From assembly GCA_009778535.1 (NCBI GenBank), contig WRJP01000020.1, forward strand, positions 1 through 17,375: a stretch of 17,375 nt of DNA, in the 5' to 3' direction. Positions 1 to 7,278 of this stretch are shown here, one piece after another. Positions within the stretch are counted from its first letter, which is position 1. Every line of letters starts with the position of its first letter. The notes under the pieces were generated by a model. That model was not told the DNA's origin. It worked only from the letters and a program-made list of their open reading frames with translations, and searched no databases. Source of the stretch: Propionibacteriaceae bacterium (GTDB taxonomy: Bacteria > Actinomycetota > Actinomycetes > Propionibacteriales > Propionibacteriaceae). Position numbers and translations under genes: made by a program.

Positions 1-115
1 CGCTCTCGATCATCACCAGAATGGTGCCCTCGTTCAAGCCCAGTCGCGCCCTGGTATCAACAGGAATCACCAGCCTGCCGCGATCTCCCATCGTTAGCGT
101 TGCTGTCCCATTCAT
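1..115 (-). CDS. AbrB/MazE/SpoVT-type DNA-binding protein, N-terminal fragment
   Basis: The 38 codons visible run off the left edge, so the C-terminus is missing. The reading starts at ATG 115-113 (MNGTATLTMGDRGRLVIP...) and shows the swapped-hairpin AbrB pattern: a G-D-R-G-R-L-V-I-P core followed by 'R-x-R-L-G-L-N-E-G-T' and a run of hydrophobic residues. Proteins of this family bind DNA as dimers. They serve either as antitoxins, paired with a PIN-domain or MazF toxin, or as transition-state regulators. Any partner would lie to the left, outside the window. No good ribosome binding site precedes ATG 115, and a second in-frame ATG at 91 is possible. The family call is good; the specific role is unknown. 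Confidence 0.72.
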   Translation of the reverse strand, partial: MNGTATLTMGDRGRLVIPVDTRARLGLNEGTILVMIES

Positions 116-213
116 ATAGCGAGCATACCACGTGTTATGTTTTCTCCCATGCTGCGATGAAAAACCGTCGGATGGTAAGGCGAGAGCCGGAATAAAAGAA
201 AACTACTGGCAGA

Positions 214-2334
214 TCACTCCTGGTTCATCACCTTGGCTAATCGCTTCACCCGTTCGTTTGTAAAAACTTCTTCGAGGTAAATCGGGTTACCGTCTGGACC
301 AGATAGCGGAATCCGCCAGTTGGGGTATTCCAGATAAGTGCCTGGTTGGTTCTGGGTCAGTCGATCTCCAACGGCATCAGTGAGGGTAGCGCAGACGATT
401 CGAGACGATGTCGCCAACAGATAGCGATGAGCGGCCAGCACGATTTCCTCAGTGCTGGGAGCACTTTCTTGCAGGAAACCGCGAGAGCGGAACGCATCCA
501 AAAACCCTTGTTGTTCGCGTTTAGCACCTGCAAAAACTTCCTCGGCAGGTTCAGGGAGTAGCCCCAAGTTGTTTTGCAGATGCAGATGATCGAAACTCAA
601 GAATCCAGTGGTGGGCGGAAGATCATGGGTGGTCACTGAAGCGAGGCAGTATTCGCGCCAACGTTGCGGTGGTAAAGGATTGCCTTCTTCATCATGTTCA
701 AACCAGAGCACCGACGTACCCAAAATACCGCGGTCGCGCAGGTATTCTCGCACCCACGGTTCAACAACGCCCAGATCCTCACCGACGATCAACGCCTGGG
801 CGCGGTACGCCTCCAGCGTCAAAATTCCAATAGCTGCCTCATGGTTGTAGCGCACATAGGCACCCTGAGCTACCGGCATCCCTGCTGGAATCCACCACAA
901 GCGAAATAGACCCATAACATGATCGATACGTATCCCGCCCGAATTTCGTAGCAATCCGGCGACCAGCGTCCGTAGTGGTTCGTAGCGTAACTTCTCCAGT
1001 TGGTCGGGTCTCCAAGGCAGTTGCGACCAGTTTTGACCCACCTGGTTCAGGGCATCCGGTGGAGCACCAACCGTCACGCCTTTGGCAAACAACTCACCAT
1101 AAGTCCAAGCCTCAGCGCTAGCTTCGCCAACACCTACCGCCAAATCGTTGATGACACCTAACCGCATTCCGGCATCGCGGGCAGAAGACTGCGCATTGAG
1201 TAGTTGCAGGTCAGCAATCCATTGCAGCCAGATGTAGAACATCACTTGATCGGAATGTTCAGCTGCGAATGCACTTACGTCCCCTGAAACTGGATCTACC
1301 AAATCCCCCGGCCATAATCGCCAGTCGGTGCCATGAATCTCGCTCAGTACACACCAAGTTGCAAACTGTTTCAGCGCATTACCTTCACGTTCGATGAAGG
1401 CGTCCAAGGCCAGCTTTCGAGCTGGTCGCAAGCCGTGGGCATAGATAATCTTTAGGGCTGCCATTTTCGCTGTCCACACCTCGTCGCGGAAAAGCAGCTT
1501 CTGATCTGGGATCACAGTAGCGAGGTGCTGTTTGTTAACAAAGACAGACCTGCGCTGCTCGTCACTGAGTTCGGAATACTCATCGATAGCTTCCGGACGG
1601 ATATAGATCGGGTTGATGAAACGCCTGCTGGCTGGAAGATATGGGGAGGCTTCGAGTGGGAGTACTACTTGACACGCATGGAGTGGATTTACGAGTAGGA
1701 AATCTGCGCCTTGTTCTTTGCCAGACCATGTGGCGATATCGGCCATGTCCATCAGATCACCCAACTCCCAGGAGTACCTCGATCTAGTGGAGTAGAGCTG
1801 CGCTGCGTATCCCCAAACTTGTTGGGTGCCAAGTTGTTCGGGGAACCCTAGGAAGTGCGGACTACAGATGCACAAGGCCTCCTGCTGGTCAGCAGCCGTC
1901 GCCGCCACCAAGCGGTGGTAACCCAGCGGCAAATCTGCTGGCAACTCGAATACAACTTCCTTGATCAGTTGTTGGTTAATCAGCCGCGGTTGCGCTTCAT
2001 GGTAAACCTGCGGCAGCTCCCAGATGGCACCTTCTTCAGTTTCGCAGGTCAACTTCACTTCGTCGTCGTTGGGCAAGTGCAGGTACACCCTGCGGGCTTG
2101 TCCCTGCTCCACTACTACAACCGGTGCAATCAACGCCGTCCAAGCGCTATTTTGCTGATTCTCTAATGCCACCTGAACCTTCTCGTCATCGCTGGCATCT
2201 ATGCCCATTGACGCGAGAATGGCAATGACGCTCTCGTAAGGAACTTCCTGGGGTTCATCTTTCCAGTTAATAAATCTGGTGGAGATCCCCATACCTTCAG
2301 CGAGTTGGGAGAGTTGCTCATTTATCCAAGTCAT
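214..2334 (-). CDS. malQ: 4-alpha-glucanotransferase (amylomaltase, GH77)
   Basis: A cytoplasmic enzyme that moves alpha-1,4-glucan segments between maltodextrins, releasing glucose from maltotriose and longer chains. At 706 residues it has the long form with an N-terminal extension, like E. coli MalQ (694). The three GH77 acidic residues are visible: the nucleophile Asp471 in R-I-D-H-V-M-G, the acid/base Glu519 in V-G-E-D-L-G, and Asp571 in T-T-H-D-L-P-P. All are shifted by 23 from the E. coli positions as I recall them. ATG 2334 is preceded by GGAG about 8 bases upstream. The gene stands alone: no maltodextrin transporter or phosphorylase is adjacent, and the neighbouring DUF3039 gene points the other way. 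The family identity is very secure. Confidence 0.96.
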   Translation of the reverse strand: MTWINEQLSQLAEGMGISTRFINWKDEPQEVPYESVIAILASMGIDASDDEKVQVALENQQNSAWTALIAPVVVVEQGQARRVYLHLPNDDEVKLTCETEEGAIWELPQVYHEAQPRLINQQLIKEVVFELPADLPLGYHRLVAATAADQQEALCICSPHFLGFPEQLGTQQVWGYAAQLYSTRSRYSWELGDLMDMADIATWSGKEQGADFLLVNPLHACQVVLPLEASPYLPASRRFINPIYIRPEAIDEYSELSDEQRRSVFVNKQHLATVIPDQKLLFRDEVWTAKMAALKIIYAHGLRPARKLALDAFIEREGNALKQFATWCVLSEIHGTDWRLWPGDLVDPVSGDVSAFAAEHSDQVMFYIWLQWIADLQLLNAQSSARDAGMRLGVINDLAVGVGEASAEAWTYGELFAKGVTVGAPPDALNQVGQNWSQLPWRPDQLEKLRYEPLRTLVAGLLRNSGGIRIDHVMGLFRLWWIPAGMPVAQGAYVRYNHEAAIGILTLEAYRAQALIVGEDLGVVEPWVREYLRDRGILGTSVLWFEHDEEGNPLPPQRWREYCLASVTTHDLPPTTGFLSFDHLHLQNNLGLLPEPAEEVFAGAKREQQGFLDAFRSRGFLQESAPSTEEIVLAAHRYLLATSSRIVCATLTDAVGDRLTQNQPGTYLEYPNWRIPLSGPDGNPIYLEEVFTNERVKRLAKVMNQE

Positions 2335-2525
2335 ATTTCACGCTCCATACCTAAACGGTGTCATATCGCACGTTAGCATCCTGGGCGAGTAAATGTGGAG
2401 GTTATCGAATCTGTTAGGGCACCAATACTGCTGCCGGAGGTTTTATCGTCTTACATACCCTCAAGTTGCCGCAATTCCCCGAAAGCGTGATGGTTTAGAA
2501 TTACCGCAAGCGGAAGGATTCACTT

Positions 2526-2789
2526 GTGACTGATACCGATACTCAAACTAAGCTGACGACTCTGGTGCGCGAACGCACTCGCCCTGCCGATCCCAGTGAT
2601 CACGAGCGACTGTCGCACTATGTAAAAAAGGCAAAGTTGACGCAAGCGATGGTGTTGGGAACTCCGGTGGTGGCGTTGTGCGGCAAGGTATGGGTACCGT
2701 CAAGAAATCCTGACCGTTTTCCGGTGTGTCCCGAATGCAAGCAAATCTGGGAAATGTTCCGTCCGGGTTCTGACGATTCCGGCCAGTAG
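2526..2789 (+). CDS. DUF3039 domain protein
   Basis: An 87-residue protein of a small actinobacterial family with no assigned function. The conserved core is readable: D-H-E-R-x-S-H-Y-V near residue 22, then 'G-T-P-V-V-A-L-C-G-K-V-W-V-P-S-R-N-P' and C-P-E-C. The single Cys in L-C-G-K plus the C-P-E-C pair could form a small metal site, perhaps with a His; this is inference. The start is GTG 2526, chosen because GGAAGGA at 2512-2518 stands 7 bases upstream. The stop is only 2 bases before the next ATG, so it is probably transcribed and translated together with the SixA-like phosphatase. Confidence 0.88.
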   Translation: MTDTDTQTKLTTLVRERTRPADPSDHERLSHYVKKAKLTQAMVLGTPVVALCGKVWVPSRNPDRFPVCPECKQIWEMFRPGSDDSGQ

Positions 2790-2791
2790 CC

Positions 2792-3304
2792 ATGTCTGAA
2801 AAAACGCTGTTAATACTGCGTCATGCAAAATCGTCTTGGAGCAGTGGCGCAAGTGATTTTGAACGCCCGTTGGCTGCACGTGGGTTGGGTGATGCCAGTG
2901 TAGCCGGAGCTATTTTGGCGACAACCCGCATTGATTTGGTGCTGTGTTCTGCTGCATTACGGACTCGGCAAACTTGGGAGCAGGCGGTAGCTGCTGGCGC
3001 ACAAGCAACCGATGTTGAGTACTCAAAAACGCTCTATCTGGCCTGGTCGACGCAATTGTTGGCACACATCCAACAGGTGAGCGAAGCGAACCAAACGGTA
3101 TTGCTCATCGGACATCAGCCCAGCCTTGGCGACCTGATTGCCTCGCTTGCAGCGCCGGGGCACTTGCGTGCGCAAATCGAAGCGAAATTCCCAACCTGCG
3201 CACTGGCTACCCTCAATTTTTCTGGAAAATGGAAGGACTTGTCTTCTCAGGGCGCCACCTTGACCAGCTATCAAATCCCGCGTGGGGTTGACCGTGCAGG
3301 TTAA
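2792..3304 (+). CDS. SixA-like histidine phosphatase
   Basis: A 170-residue protein of the histidine phosphatase (phosphoglycerate mutase-like) superfamily, SixA branch. The phospho-acceptor His11 sits in L-I-L-R-H-A-K-S-S-W, Arg57 lies in 'S-A-A-L-R-T-R-Q', and the second catalytic histidine is His108 in L-L-I-G-H-Q-P-S. In E. coli, SixA acts on phosphorylated histidines of phosphotransfer proteins; in actinobacteria the substrate is generally unknown. Its ATG follows the DUF3039 stop after 2 bases and has no clear ribosome binding site of its own, which suggests translational coupling. The gene ends before a hairpin-rich gap facing ahcY. Confidence 0.9.
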   Translation: MSEKTLLILRHAKSSWSSGASDFERPLAARGLGDASVAGAILATTRIDLVLCSAALRTRQTWEQAVAAGAQATDVEYSKTLYLAWSTQLLAHIQQVSEANQTVLLIGHQPSLGDLIASLAAPGHLRAQIEAKFPTCALATLNFSGKWKDLSSQGATLTSYQIPRGVDRAG

Positions 3305-3353
3305 AGAATCTATAGCAAGTTGTAGCTAGACACCCAACGTATTGTTTCGGGTT

Positions 3354-3437
3354 ATGGATCCTGCAACTAAAGTGCAGGATGACTTTTAAGGGAACAAGCC
3401 CCTCCTGGTCATCCCGCGTGTCAATCGCGGAATCCAT
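3354..3437. repeat. Pair of inverted 30-base hairpin units (REP/BIME-like)
   Basis: Unit 1 (3354-3383) and the reverse complement of unit 2 (3408-3437) are both 30 bases long and agree at 21 positions. Both begin ATGGAT and end GGATGAC on the strand read. Each folds alone: unit 1 has a perfect 8-bp stem (3358-3365 with 3373-3380, 7-base loop), and unit 2 has the equivalent 8-bp stem with one G-T pair. Two stem pairs differ by compensatory changes (T-A to C-G, A-T to G-C). It lies between the converging sixA-like and ahcY genes. It may serve as a bidirectional transcription stop or be a dispersed repeat; no uridine tract follows either hairpin directly. Confidence 0.75.
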
Positions 3438-3477
3438 CGCAATCAGTCGTTAAGCAAGATGACTTTCTTGGGGGCTT
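3396..3477. repeat. Long-range inverted repeat around unit 2
   Basis: AAGCCCC at 3396-3402 can pair with GGGGCTT at 3471-3477, closing a loop that contains the second hairpin unit. A small stem, CAAGA 3455-3459 with TCTTG 3466-3470, lies inside its right arm. This could help stop transcription entering from either of the converging genes. It is a pairing seen by eye, without energy calculation. Confidence 0.35.
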
Positions 3478-3494
3478 TACATGTGCTGCGGTTT

Positions 3495-4904
3495 TCAGTA
3501 GCGATAGCTGTCCGGCTTGTAAGGGCCATCAACCTCTACTCCGATGTAGGCGGCTTGCTGCGGAGACAACTTGGTTAGCTTCACGCCTAGAGCATCAAGG
3601 TGTAGCCGGGCAACTAGCTCATCTAAATGCTTGGGAAGTGTGTGGACACCGAGCGGAAGCTCGTTGGTAAAGAGTTCCACTTGGGCAAAGACCTGATTCG
3701 TGAATGAATTACTCATCACGAAGCTGGGGTGTCCGGTAGCGTTACCCAAATTCATCAAGCGACCCTCACTGAGCACGATGATCGCCTTACCGCCTGGAAG
3801 ATTCCACGAATCCACCTGGGGTTTGATCGGAGTCTTTGTCACTCCAGGCAGCTTCGCCAAAGCACCCAATTCAATTTCGTTATCGAAATGCCCGATGTTT
3901 CCCACCACTGCTAGGTGTTTCATGCCCAGAAGCTGCCGGGCAGAAATGGCGTTCATATTTCCAGTAGCGGTGATGTAAAAATCAGCAAGCGGTAGCGCGT
4001 CGTCAACTGTCACCACCTGGTAGCCATCCATAGTGGCCTGTAACGCACAGATGGGGTCAATCTCACTCACTAGTACCCGCGCGCCCTGGCCAGCTAGCGC
4101 GCTGGCTGCCCCTTTGCCAACATCTCCATAACCACAGACCAGCGCCACCTTGCCGCCGATTAAGACATCAGTGGCTCGATTCAAGCCGTCGATGACGGAA
4201 TGCCGGATGCCATATTTATTGTCGAATTTTGATTTGGTCACTGCATCATTGACATTGATCGCAGGGAAAAGCAGCGTCTGGTTCGCTGCCATTTCGTTCA
4301 GGCGCAGCACTCCAGTGGTGGTCTCCTCGCTGACGCCGATGATTCCAGCAGCAACCTGCTCCCAATCTAACTTCGATTCCCGCAATGTTTGGCACAACGC
4401 CTGGTATTCGTCGCTGTCATCATCGGTAGCAGTAGGTACAGCGCCACATCGCGCGAACTCCACACCTTTGTGTACCAGCAAGGTCGCGTCTCCGCCGTCG
4501 TCCAATATCAGATTCGGATAGAGGCCTTGCCCGAAATCAAAGATACGTTGCGTACATTCACAGTACTCGGAAAGCGATTCACCCTTCCAGGCAAATACCG
4601 GCACTCCGCGCGGGTCATCGGGAGTTCCTTGTCCAACGACCACGGCAGCGGCGGCATGATCTTGGGTTGAGAAGATATTGCAGGAAGCCCAACGCACATC
4701 CGCACCGAGTTTCACCAAAGTTTCAATCAAAACCGCAGTCTGCACCGTCATATGCAACGAGCCCGCAATACGCGCACCCTGCAACGGTTTCTTACCTTGA
4801 TAGTGGTCGAGCATCGCCATCAGGCCAGGCATTTCATGCTCAGCCAAGGTGATCTCTTTGCGCCCAAAATCGGCCAAAGCTATGTCAGCTACGCGATATT
4901 CCAT
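3495..4904 (-). CDS. ahcY: Adenosylhomocysteinase (S-adenosylhomocysteine hydrolase)
   Basis: A cytoplasmic NAD-dependent enzyme that splits S-adenosylhomocysteine into adenosine and homocysteine, removing the inhibitory product of methyl transfer. At 469 residues it has the length of bacterial forms carrying the extra mid-protein segment. Visible hallmarks are D-D-G-G-D-A-T near residue 135, 'G-V-S-E-E-T-T-T-G-V' and 'N-D-A-V-T-K-S-K-F-D-N' (substrate and NAD side), the dinucleotide loop G-Y-G-D-V-G-K-G at 258-265, 'G-N-I-G-H-F-D-N-E', and the C-terminal K-P-D-S-Y-R-Y that reaches the neighbouring subunit's NAD. It is the last gene of the DUF3499-Trm112-SIS operon, 43 bases after the SIS gene. 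No SAH riboswitch is apparent in that short gap. Confidence 0.97.
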   Translation of the reverse strand: MEYRVADIALADFGRKEITLAEHEMPGLMAMLDHYQGKKPLQGARIAGSLHMTVQTAVLIETLVKLGADVRWASCNIFSTQDHAAAAVVVGQGTPDDPRGVPVFAWKGESLSEYCECTQRIFDFGQGLYPNLILDDGGDATLLVHKGVEFARCGAVPTATDDDSDEYQALCQTLRESKLDWEQVAAGIIGVSEETTTGVLRLNEMAANQTLLFPAINVNDAVTKSKFDNKYGIRHSVIDGLNRATDVLIGGKVALVCGYGDVGKGAASALAGQGARVLVSEIDPICALQATMDGYQVVTVDDALPLADFYITATGNMNAISARQLLGMKHLAVVGNIGHFDNEIELGALAKLPGVTKTPIKPQVDSWNLPGGKAIIVLSEGRLMNLGNATGHPSFVMSNSFTNQVFAQVELFTNELPLGVHTLPKHLDELVARLHLDALGVKLTKLSPQQAAYIGVEVDGPYKPDSYRY

Positions 4905-4947
4905 GACAGCACCCTACCCGAAACCGACCGATGACTTTCTCGACCCG

Positions 4948-5952
4948 CTACCCTCGGCTTAGCCCAATCCGTAGATATGCAGCCGCAAAGAAACCTTGTT
5001 GAATCAGCGTGACGTAACGGGTGAGGCGATCCCCTGCCGTGCAGTTAATCTGTGAAACTAGCACGTCACGGCGGGTGGCTTCGCTAATCAGGCGCTGCTG
5101 TTCTTGCTGGGAGTTTGCGTCTCCGAAATCGTCGTCTAGCACGACCAACCCTGGCCTAGAGTCAAGTAGCTCCTCGAACGGGTCTGCGAAAACATCTCTG
5201 ACCTTAACTTCACTCAGTAAGGTCAACATCTCATCAGAATCTGCTGCCAAACAGACTCTCCCACTCCCAGAGCGCAGAGCCTCAGCTATTCGCCGTGAGG
5301 CGCGGGCAGCTAGAATCGACCCGCCCCAGACCAAGGGCTGCGCCTCGGCCAGCTCCATAGCGATTCGTTTGGCAGGATTTACCGCGCCATCACGGCGCGG
5401 CGAGCATTCACTAGCCACTAAATCCATCGCATCTGCGACGGCCTCAATGTCGAGCGTCGCGCCGATTCCCATCGACTGTAACCCAGCCAACACTAAGATG
5501 GCACATGTCAGCAGATCAGCACAGGTTGGCAGCAGCGTGGTATTGCGAGAGGCAGCTTTTCGCGCCAACTCGGAATCTGGAGGGCTTGCGACTAAAACCC
5601 GAGCTCCGCGTCTGACAGCTTCGGCAGTGGCATCCAGTAAAACCTGATCGCTAGCTCCGAGTGTCACCACTAAATCAAGCGGACCTACCCAAGCCGGAAG
5701 CCGCAGCCTAGGCCAAGCCACGAAAGGCACCGGACACGACGGTTCCACGGCTGCCCGTACCAATCTAGCTTCAGAGCCAAAGGCAATGATTGCCCGTGGC
5801 AATGGCTCCGGCGCCAACGCCGAGAGTTGCTTCTCAATGTGTAAAGCCTCACGCCGCAACCTCGCACCAGCCTCAGCCAACGGTCTAATCCAATGATCGT
5901 TCTCCTGCAATACCTTGGCATCTTCGAGCCTGGAATCGTCAAAATCTATCAT
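4948..5952 (-). CDS. SIS-domain protein (TobH-like, phosphosugar isomerase-related)
   Basis: A 334-residue protein resembling the actinobacterial proteins annotated as SIS-domain, TobH or phosphoglucose/phosphomannose isomerase-like. An N-terminal sugar-isomerase-like fold is suggested at about residues 50-150: 'A-I-I-A-F-G-S-E-A-R-L', 'D-L-V-V-T-L-G-A-S-D' and 'R-R-G-A-R-V-L-V-A-S-P-P'. A second, more diverged half follows ('L-V-W-G-G-S-I-L-A-A-R-A-S-R-R-I-A-E-A-L'). Activity cannot be read from the sequence. In other actinobacteria this gene often stands with manB and manA, hinting at mannose-phosphate metabolism; neither is present here. Its ATG at 5952-5950 overlaps the Trm112 stop by one base (TAATG), so translation is coupled. 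Confidence 0.7.
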   Translation of the reverse strand: MIDFDDSRLEDAKVLQENDHWIRPLAEAGARLRREALHIEKQLSALAPEPLPRAIIAFGSEARLVRAAVEPSCPVPFVAWPRLRLPAWVGPLDLVVTLGASDQVLLDATAEAVRRGARVLVASPPDSELARKAASRNTTLLPTCADLLTCAILVLAGLQSMGIGATLDIEAVADAMDLVASECSPRRDGAVNPAKRIAMELAEAQPLVWGGSILAARASRRIAEALRSGSGRVCLAADSDEMLTLLSEVKVRDVFADPFEELLDSRPGLVVLDDDFGDANSQQEQQRLISEATRRDVLVSQINCTAGDRLTRYVTLIQQGFFAAAYLRIGLSRG

Positions 5953-6128
5953 TACGGCCTGCGAGCCTTCTCGATTAGCAGCACCGGAATGTCACCTTGA
6001 ACCAGATACGCCAGTCCGCAAGTTGGCGCAGAACAGACCAGTTCGGAAGCTTCATAATCCCAAGCCAGCGAACCATGACAGGCCGGACAAACCAGCAGTT
6101 CCAACAACGCGGCAGGTATGTCGCTCAT
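5952..6128 (-). CDS. Trm112-family small zinc-ribbon-like protein
   Basis: A 58-residue reading frame filling the gap between the DUF3499 and SIS genes. It begins MSDIPAALLELLVCPACHG and ends in 'G-D-I-P-V-L-L-I-E-K-A-R-R-P'. Four cysteines (C-P-A-C at 14-17, then Cys32 and Cys37) fit the metal-binding pattern of bacterial Trm112/YcaR proteins, and the P-V-L-L near the end is also typical. Eukaryotic Trm112 activates methyltransferases. A bacterial version in the same operon as ahcY, which clears the methyl-transfer by-product, may do something similar, but that is inference. ATG 6128-6126 overlaps the upstream stop in an ATGA arrangement, and its own TAA overlaps the next ATG. Confidence 0.85.
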   Translation of the reverse strand: MSDIPAALLELLVCPACHGSLAWDYEASELVCSAPTCGLAYLVQGDIPVLLIEKARRP

Positions 6129-6595
6129 TTCGCTCCTTGATCAATTCTTGCAACGCTTGCTGCACCTGCGGTCGTCCCAGTGGCGGCAGGTCGCGCTGCG
6201 TCAGGCTCAGCCGGGTCACAGACCACTCCCAGATGACCCTTTCTTCTGCTCACCTGTGGTTCCAGGCGATACTCAGTTCCCAGCCCGACACGCCTAATCT
6301 GGTTCGCCAAAGCTGTAACATCCGACTCATTCAGCGCCGGAGTGTTGTGTTCCCCGGGCAAGATCGTGATTTCCCAACCCTTCGGCACTCGAAACTTTTG
6401 GGCATGGTCGCGGCAAAGATCGTATGTCGCAGGTTCCGGACTCACAGCCAACGGCCCAATGACGACAGCATGATCTATGTAACTGAAAGTGAGAGTGGCA
6501 ACAGCATCACCGGAGCAGCCCGGCCGTGTGCAACGTCGATTGATCACTTCTTCAGCGTATAACCCCAACCAGTCCAGACCGAGTTGCGACACCAT
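6125..6595 (-). CDS. DUF3499 family protein
   Basis: A member of the actinobacterial DUF3499 family, function unknown. The conserved part begins at R-R-C-T-R-P-G-C (residues 20-27), continues 'A-V-A-T-L-T-F-S-Y', 'G-P-L-A' and 'T-Y-D-L-C-R-D-H-A', then 'P-K-G-W-E-I-T'. The two Cys in the first motif plus Cys-x-x-His in the second suggest a metal-binding site. The C-terminus is Ala/Gly-rich and probably disordered. The start is uncertain: ATG 6595 gives 156 residues. Family members usually begin close to the first cysteine, so GTG 6547 (140 residues) is a fair alternative, though neither has a well-spaced ribosome binding site. It is the first gene of the operon leading to ahcY. Confidence 0.85.
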   Translation of the reverse strand: MVSQLGLDWLGLYAEEVINRRCTRPGCSGDAVATLTFSYIDHAVVIGPLAVSPEPATYDLCRDHAQKFRVPKGWEITILPGEHNTPALNESDVTALANQIRRVGLGTEYRLEPQVSRRKGHLGVVCDPAEPDAARPAATGTTAGAASVARIDQGAK

Positions 6596-6663
6596 CTTCT
6601 ATCTGGTTGCCGGTAGCTGTCATCTGGGAGGAAGGTGCAAGAAACCTCACCGGTTGAGATTTT

Positions 6664-6681
6664 CTTTGTTACCTTTGTTAC
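6664..6681 (+). promoter_or_regulatory. Tandem direct repeat CTTTGTTAC x2
   Basis: Two perfect, abutting copies of a 9-base word (6664-6672 and 6673-6681) end 18 bases before the sigma factor start, in the divergent region shared with the DUF3499 operon. This could be a protein binding site, or the -10 region of the sigma gene promoter. The repeat is seen directly; the role is a guess. Confidence 0.45.
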
Positions 6682-6699
6682 ATGTGAAAAGAGTTATTA

Positions 6700-7278
6700 G
6701 TGAGGAATACCTTCGAGTTGGAGCAAAACGTGGATTCTTGCACAGCGGAGTCATTGGGCGACGAGCCTGAACTACAAACTCTTTCTACTGGTACTCACGA
6801 TGTCGTCTTGCGTTATCAGGACATGATCTATCGGCTAATGCTCACTCATACTCGTAATCGCGGTGATGCTGACGATGCATTCCAAGAAGTATTTCTCGCC
6901 TACCATCGAAAACAACCGAAGACGTGCGACGAAGAACATCTCAAGGCGTGGCTCATCACCACTGCGTTGAATTGTGCTCGCCGCACCGTGACAAACTCAT
7001 GGCGGAACCGGGTTGTGCCCATCCGCCCCGAAGAAGCCGACCAGTTCTTTGATGAGGTGTTCAGCTTCGACACGCTCGAGCAGGACGCCGTATTTCGAGC
7101 CCTCAGCAAACTGAATGAGATTTATCGCAGTGTGCTGCACCTGTTCTACTTTGAAGATCAGTCCGTAAACGAAATAGCCCAGCTATTGGGCTTAGAAGTC
7201 GGGGCTGTGAAGATGCGGCTGTCGCGGGGACGTTCGGTATTGCGTAACCAACTTCAGGAAGATTATTTCAATGAGTGA
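6700..7278 (+). CDS. ECF-type RNA polymerase sigma factor
   Basis: A 192-residue sigma-70 family protein with only regions 2 and 4, as in ECF sigma factors. Region 2 spans about residues 36-73 (R-Y-Q-D-M-I-Y-R-L-M, then 'G-D-A-D-D-A-F-Q-E-V-F-L', the core-binding helix). Region 4 spans about 131-186 ('L-N-E-I-Y-R-S-V-L-H-L-F-Y-F-E', then the helix-turn-helix 'S-V-N-E-I-A-Q-L-L-G' and 'G-A-V-K-M-R-L-S-R-G-R'). The start is GTG 6700, supported by AAAGAG 6 bases upstream; about 35 residues precede region 2. The downstream gene overlaps it by 8 bases, so the beta-propeller protein is its likely partner. No classical zinc-containing anti-sigma gene is nearby. Confidence 0.93.
   Translation: MRNTFELEQNVDSCTAESLGDEPELQTLSTGTHDVVLRYQDMIYRLMLTHTRNRGDADDAFQEVFLAYHRKQPKTCDEEHLKAWLITTALNCARRTVTNSWRNRVVPIRPEEADQFFDEVFSFDTLEQDAVFRALSKLNEIYRSVLHLFYFEDQSVNEIAQLLGLEVGAVKMRLSRGRSVLRNQLQEDYFNE

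Noticed and set aside
2496..2501. TAGAAT as a -10 box for the DUF3039 gene; the same hexamer occurs at 13454-13459 before the small membrane protein gene
   Set aside because: The position suits a promoter, but no convincing -35 element lies 16-18 bases upstream in either case, so I do not list them as promoters.
5021..5647. 208-residue plus-strand frame
   Set aside because: It lies antisense inside the SIS-domain gene, is Ser/Ala/Arg-rich with no family pattern, and has no ribosome binding site.
5915..6562. 215-residue plus-strand frame
   Set aside because: Antisense to the DUF3499 and Trm112 genes, whose conserved motifs and overlaps are clear. The frame has no recognisable domain.
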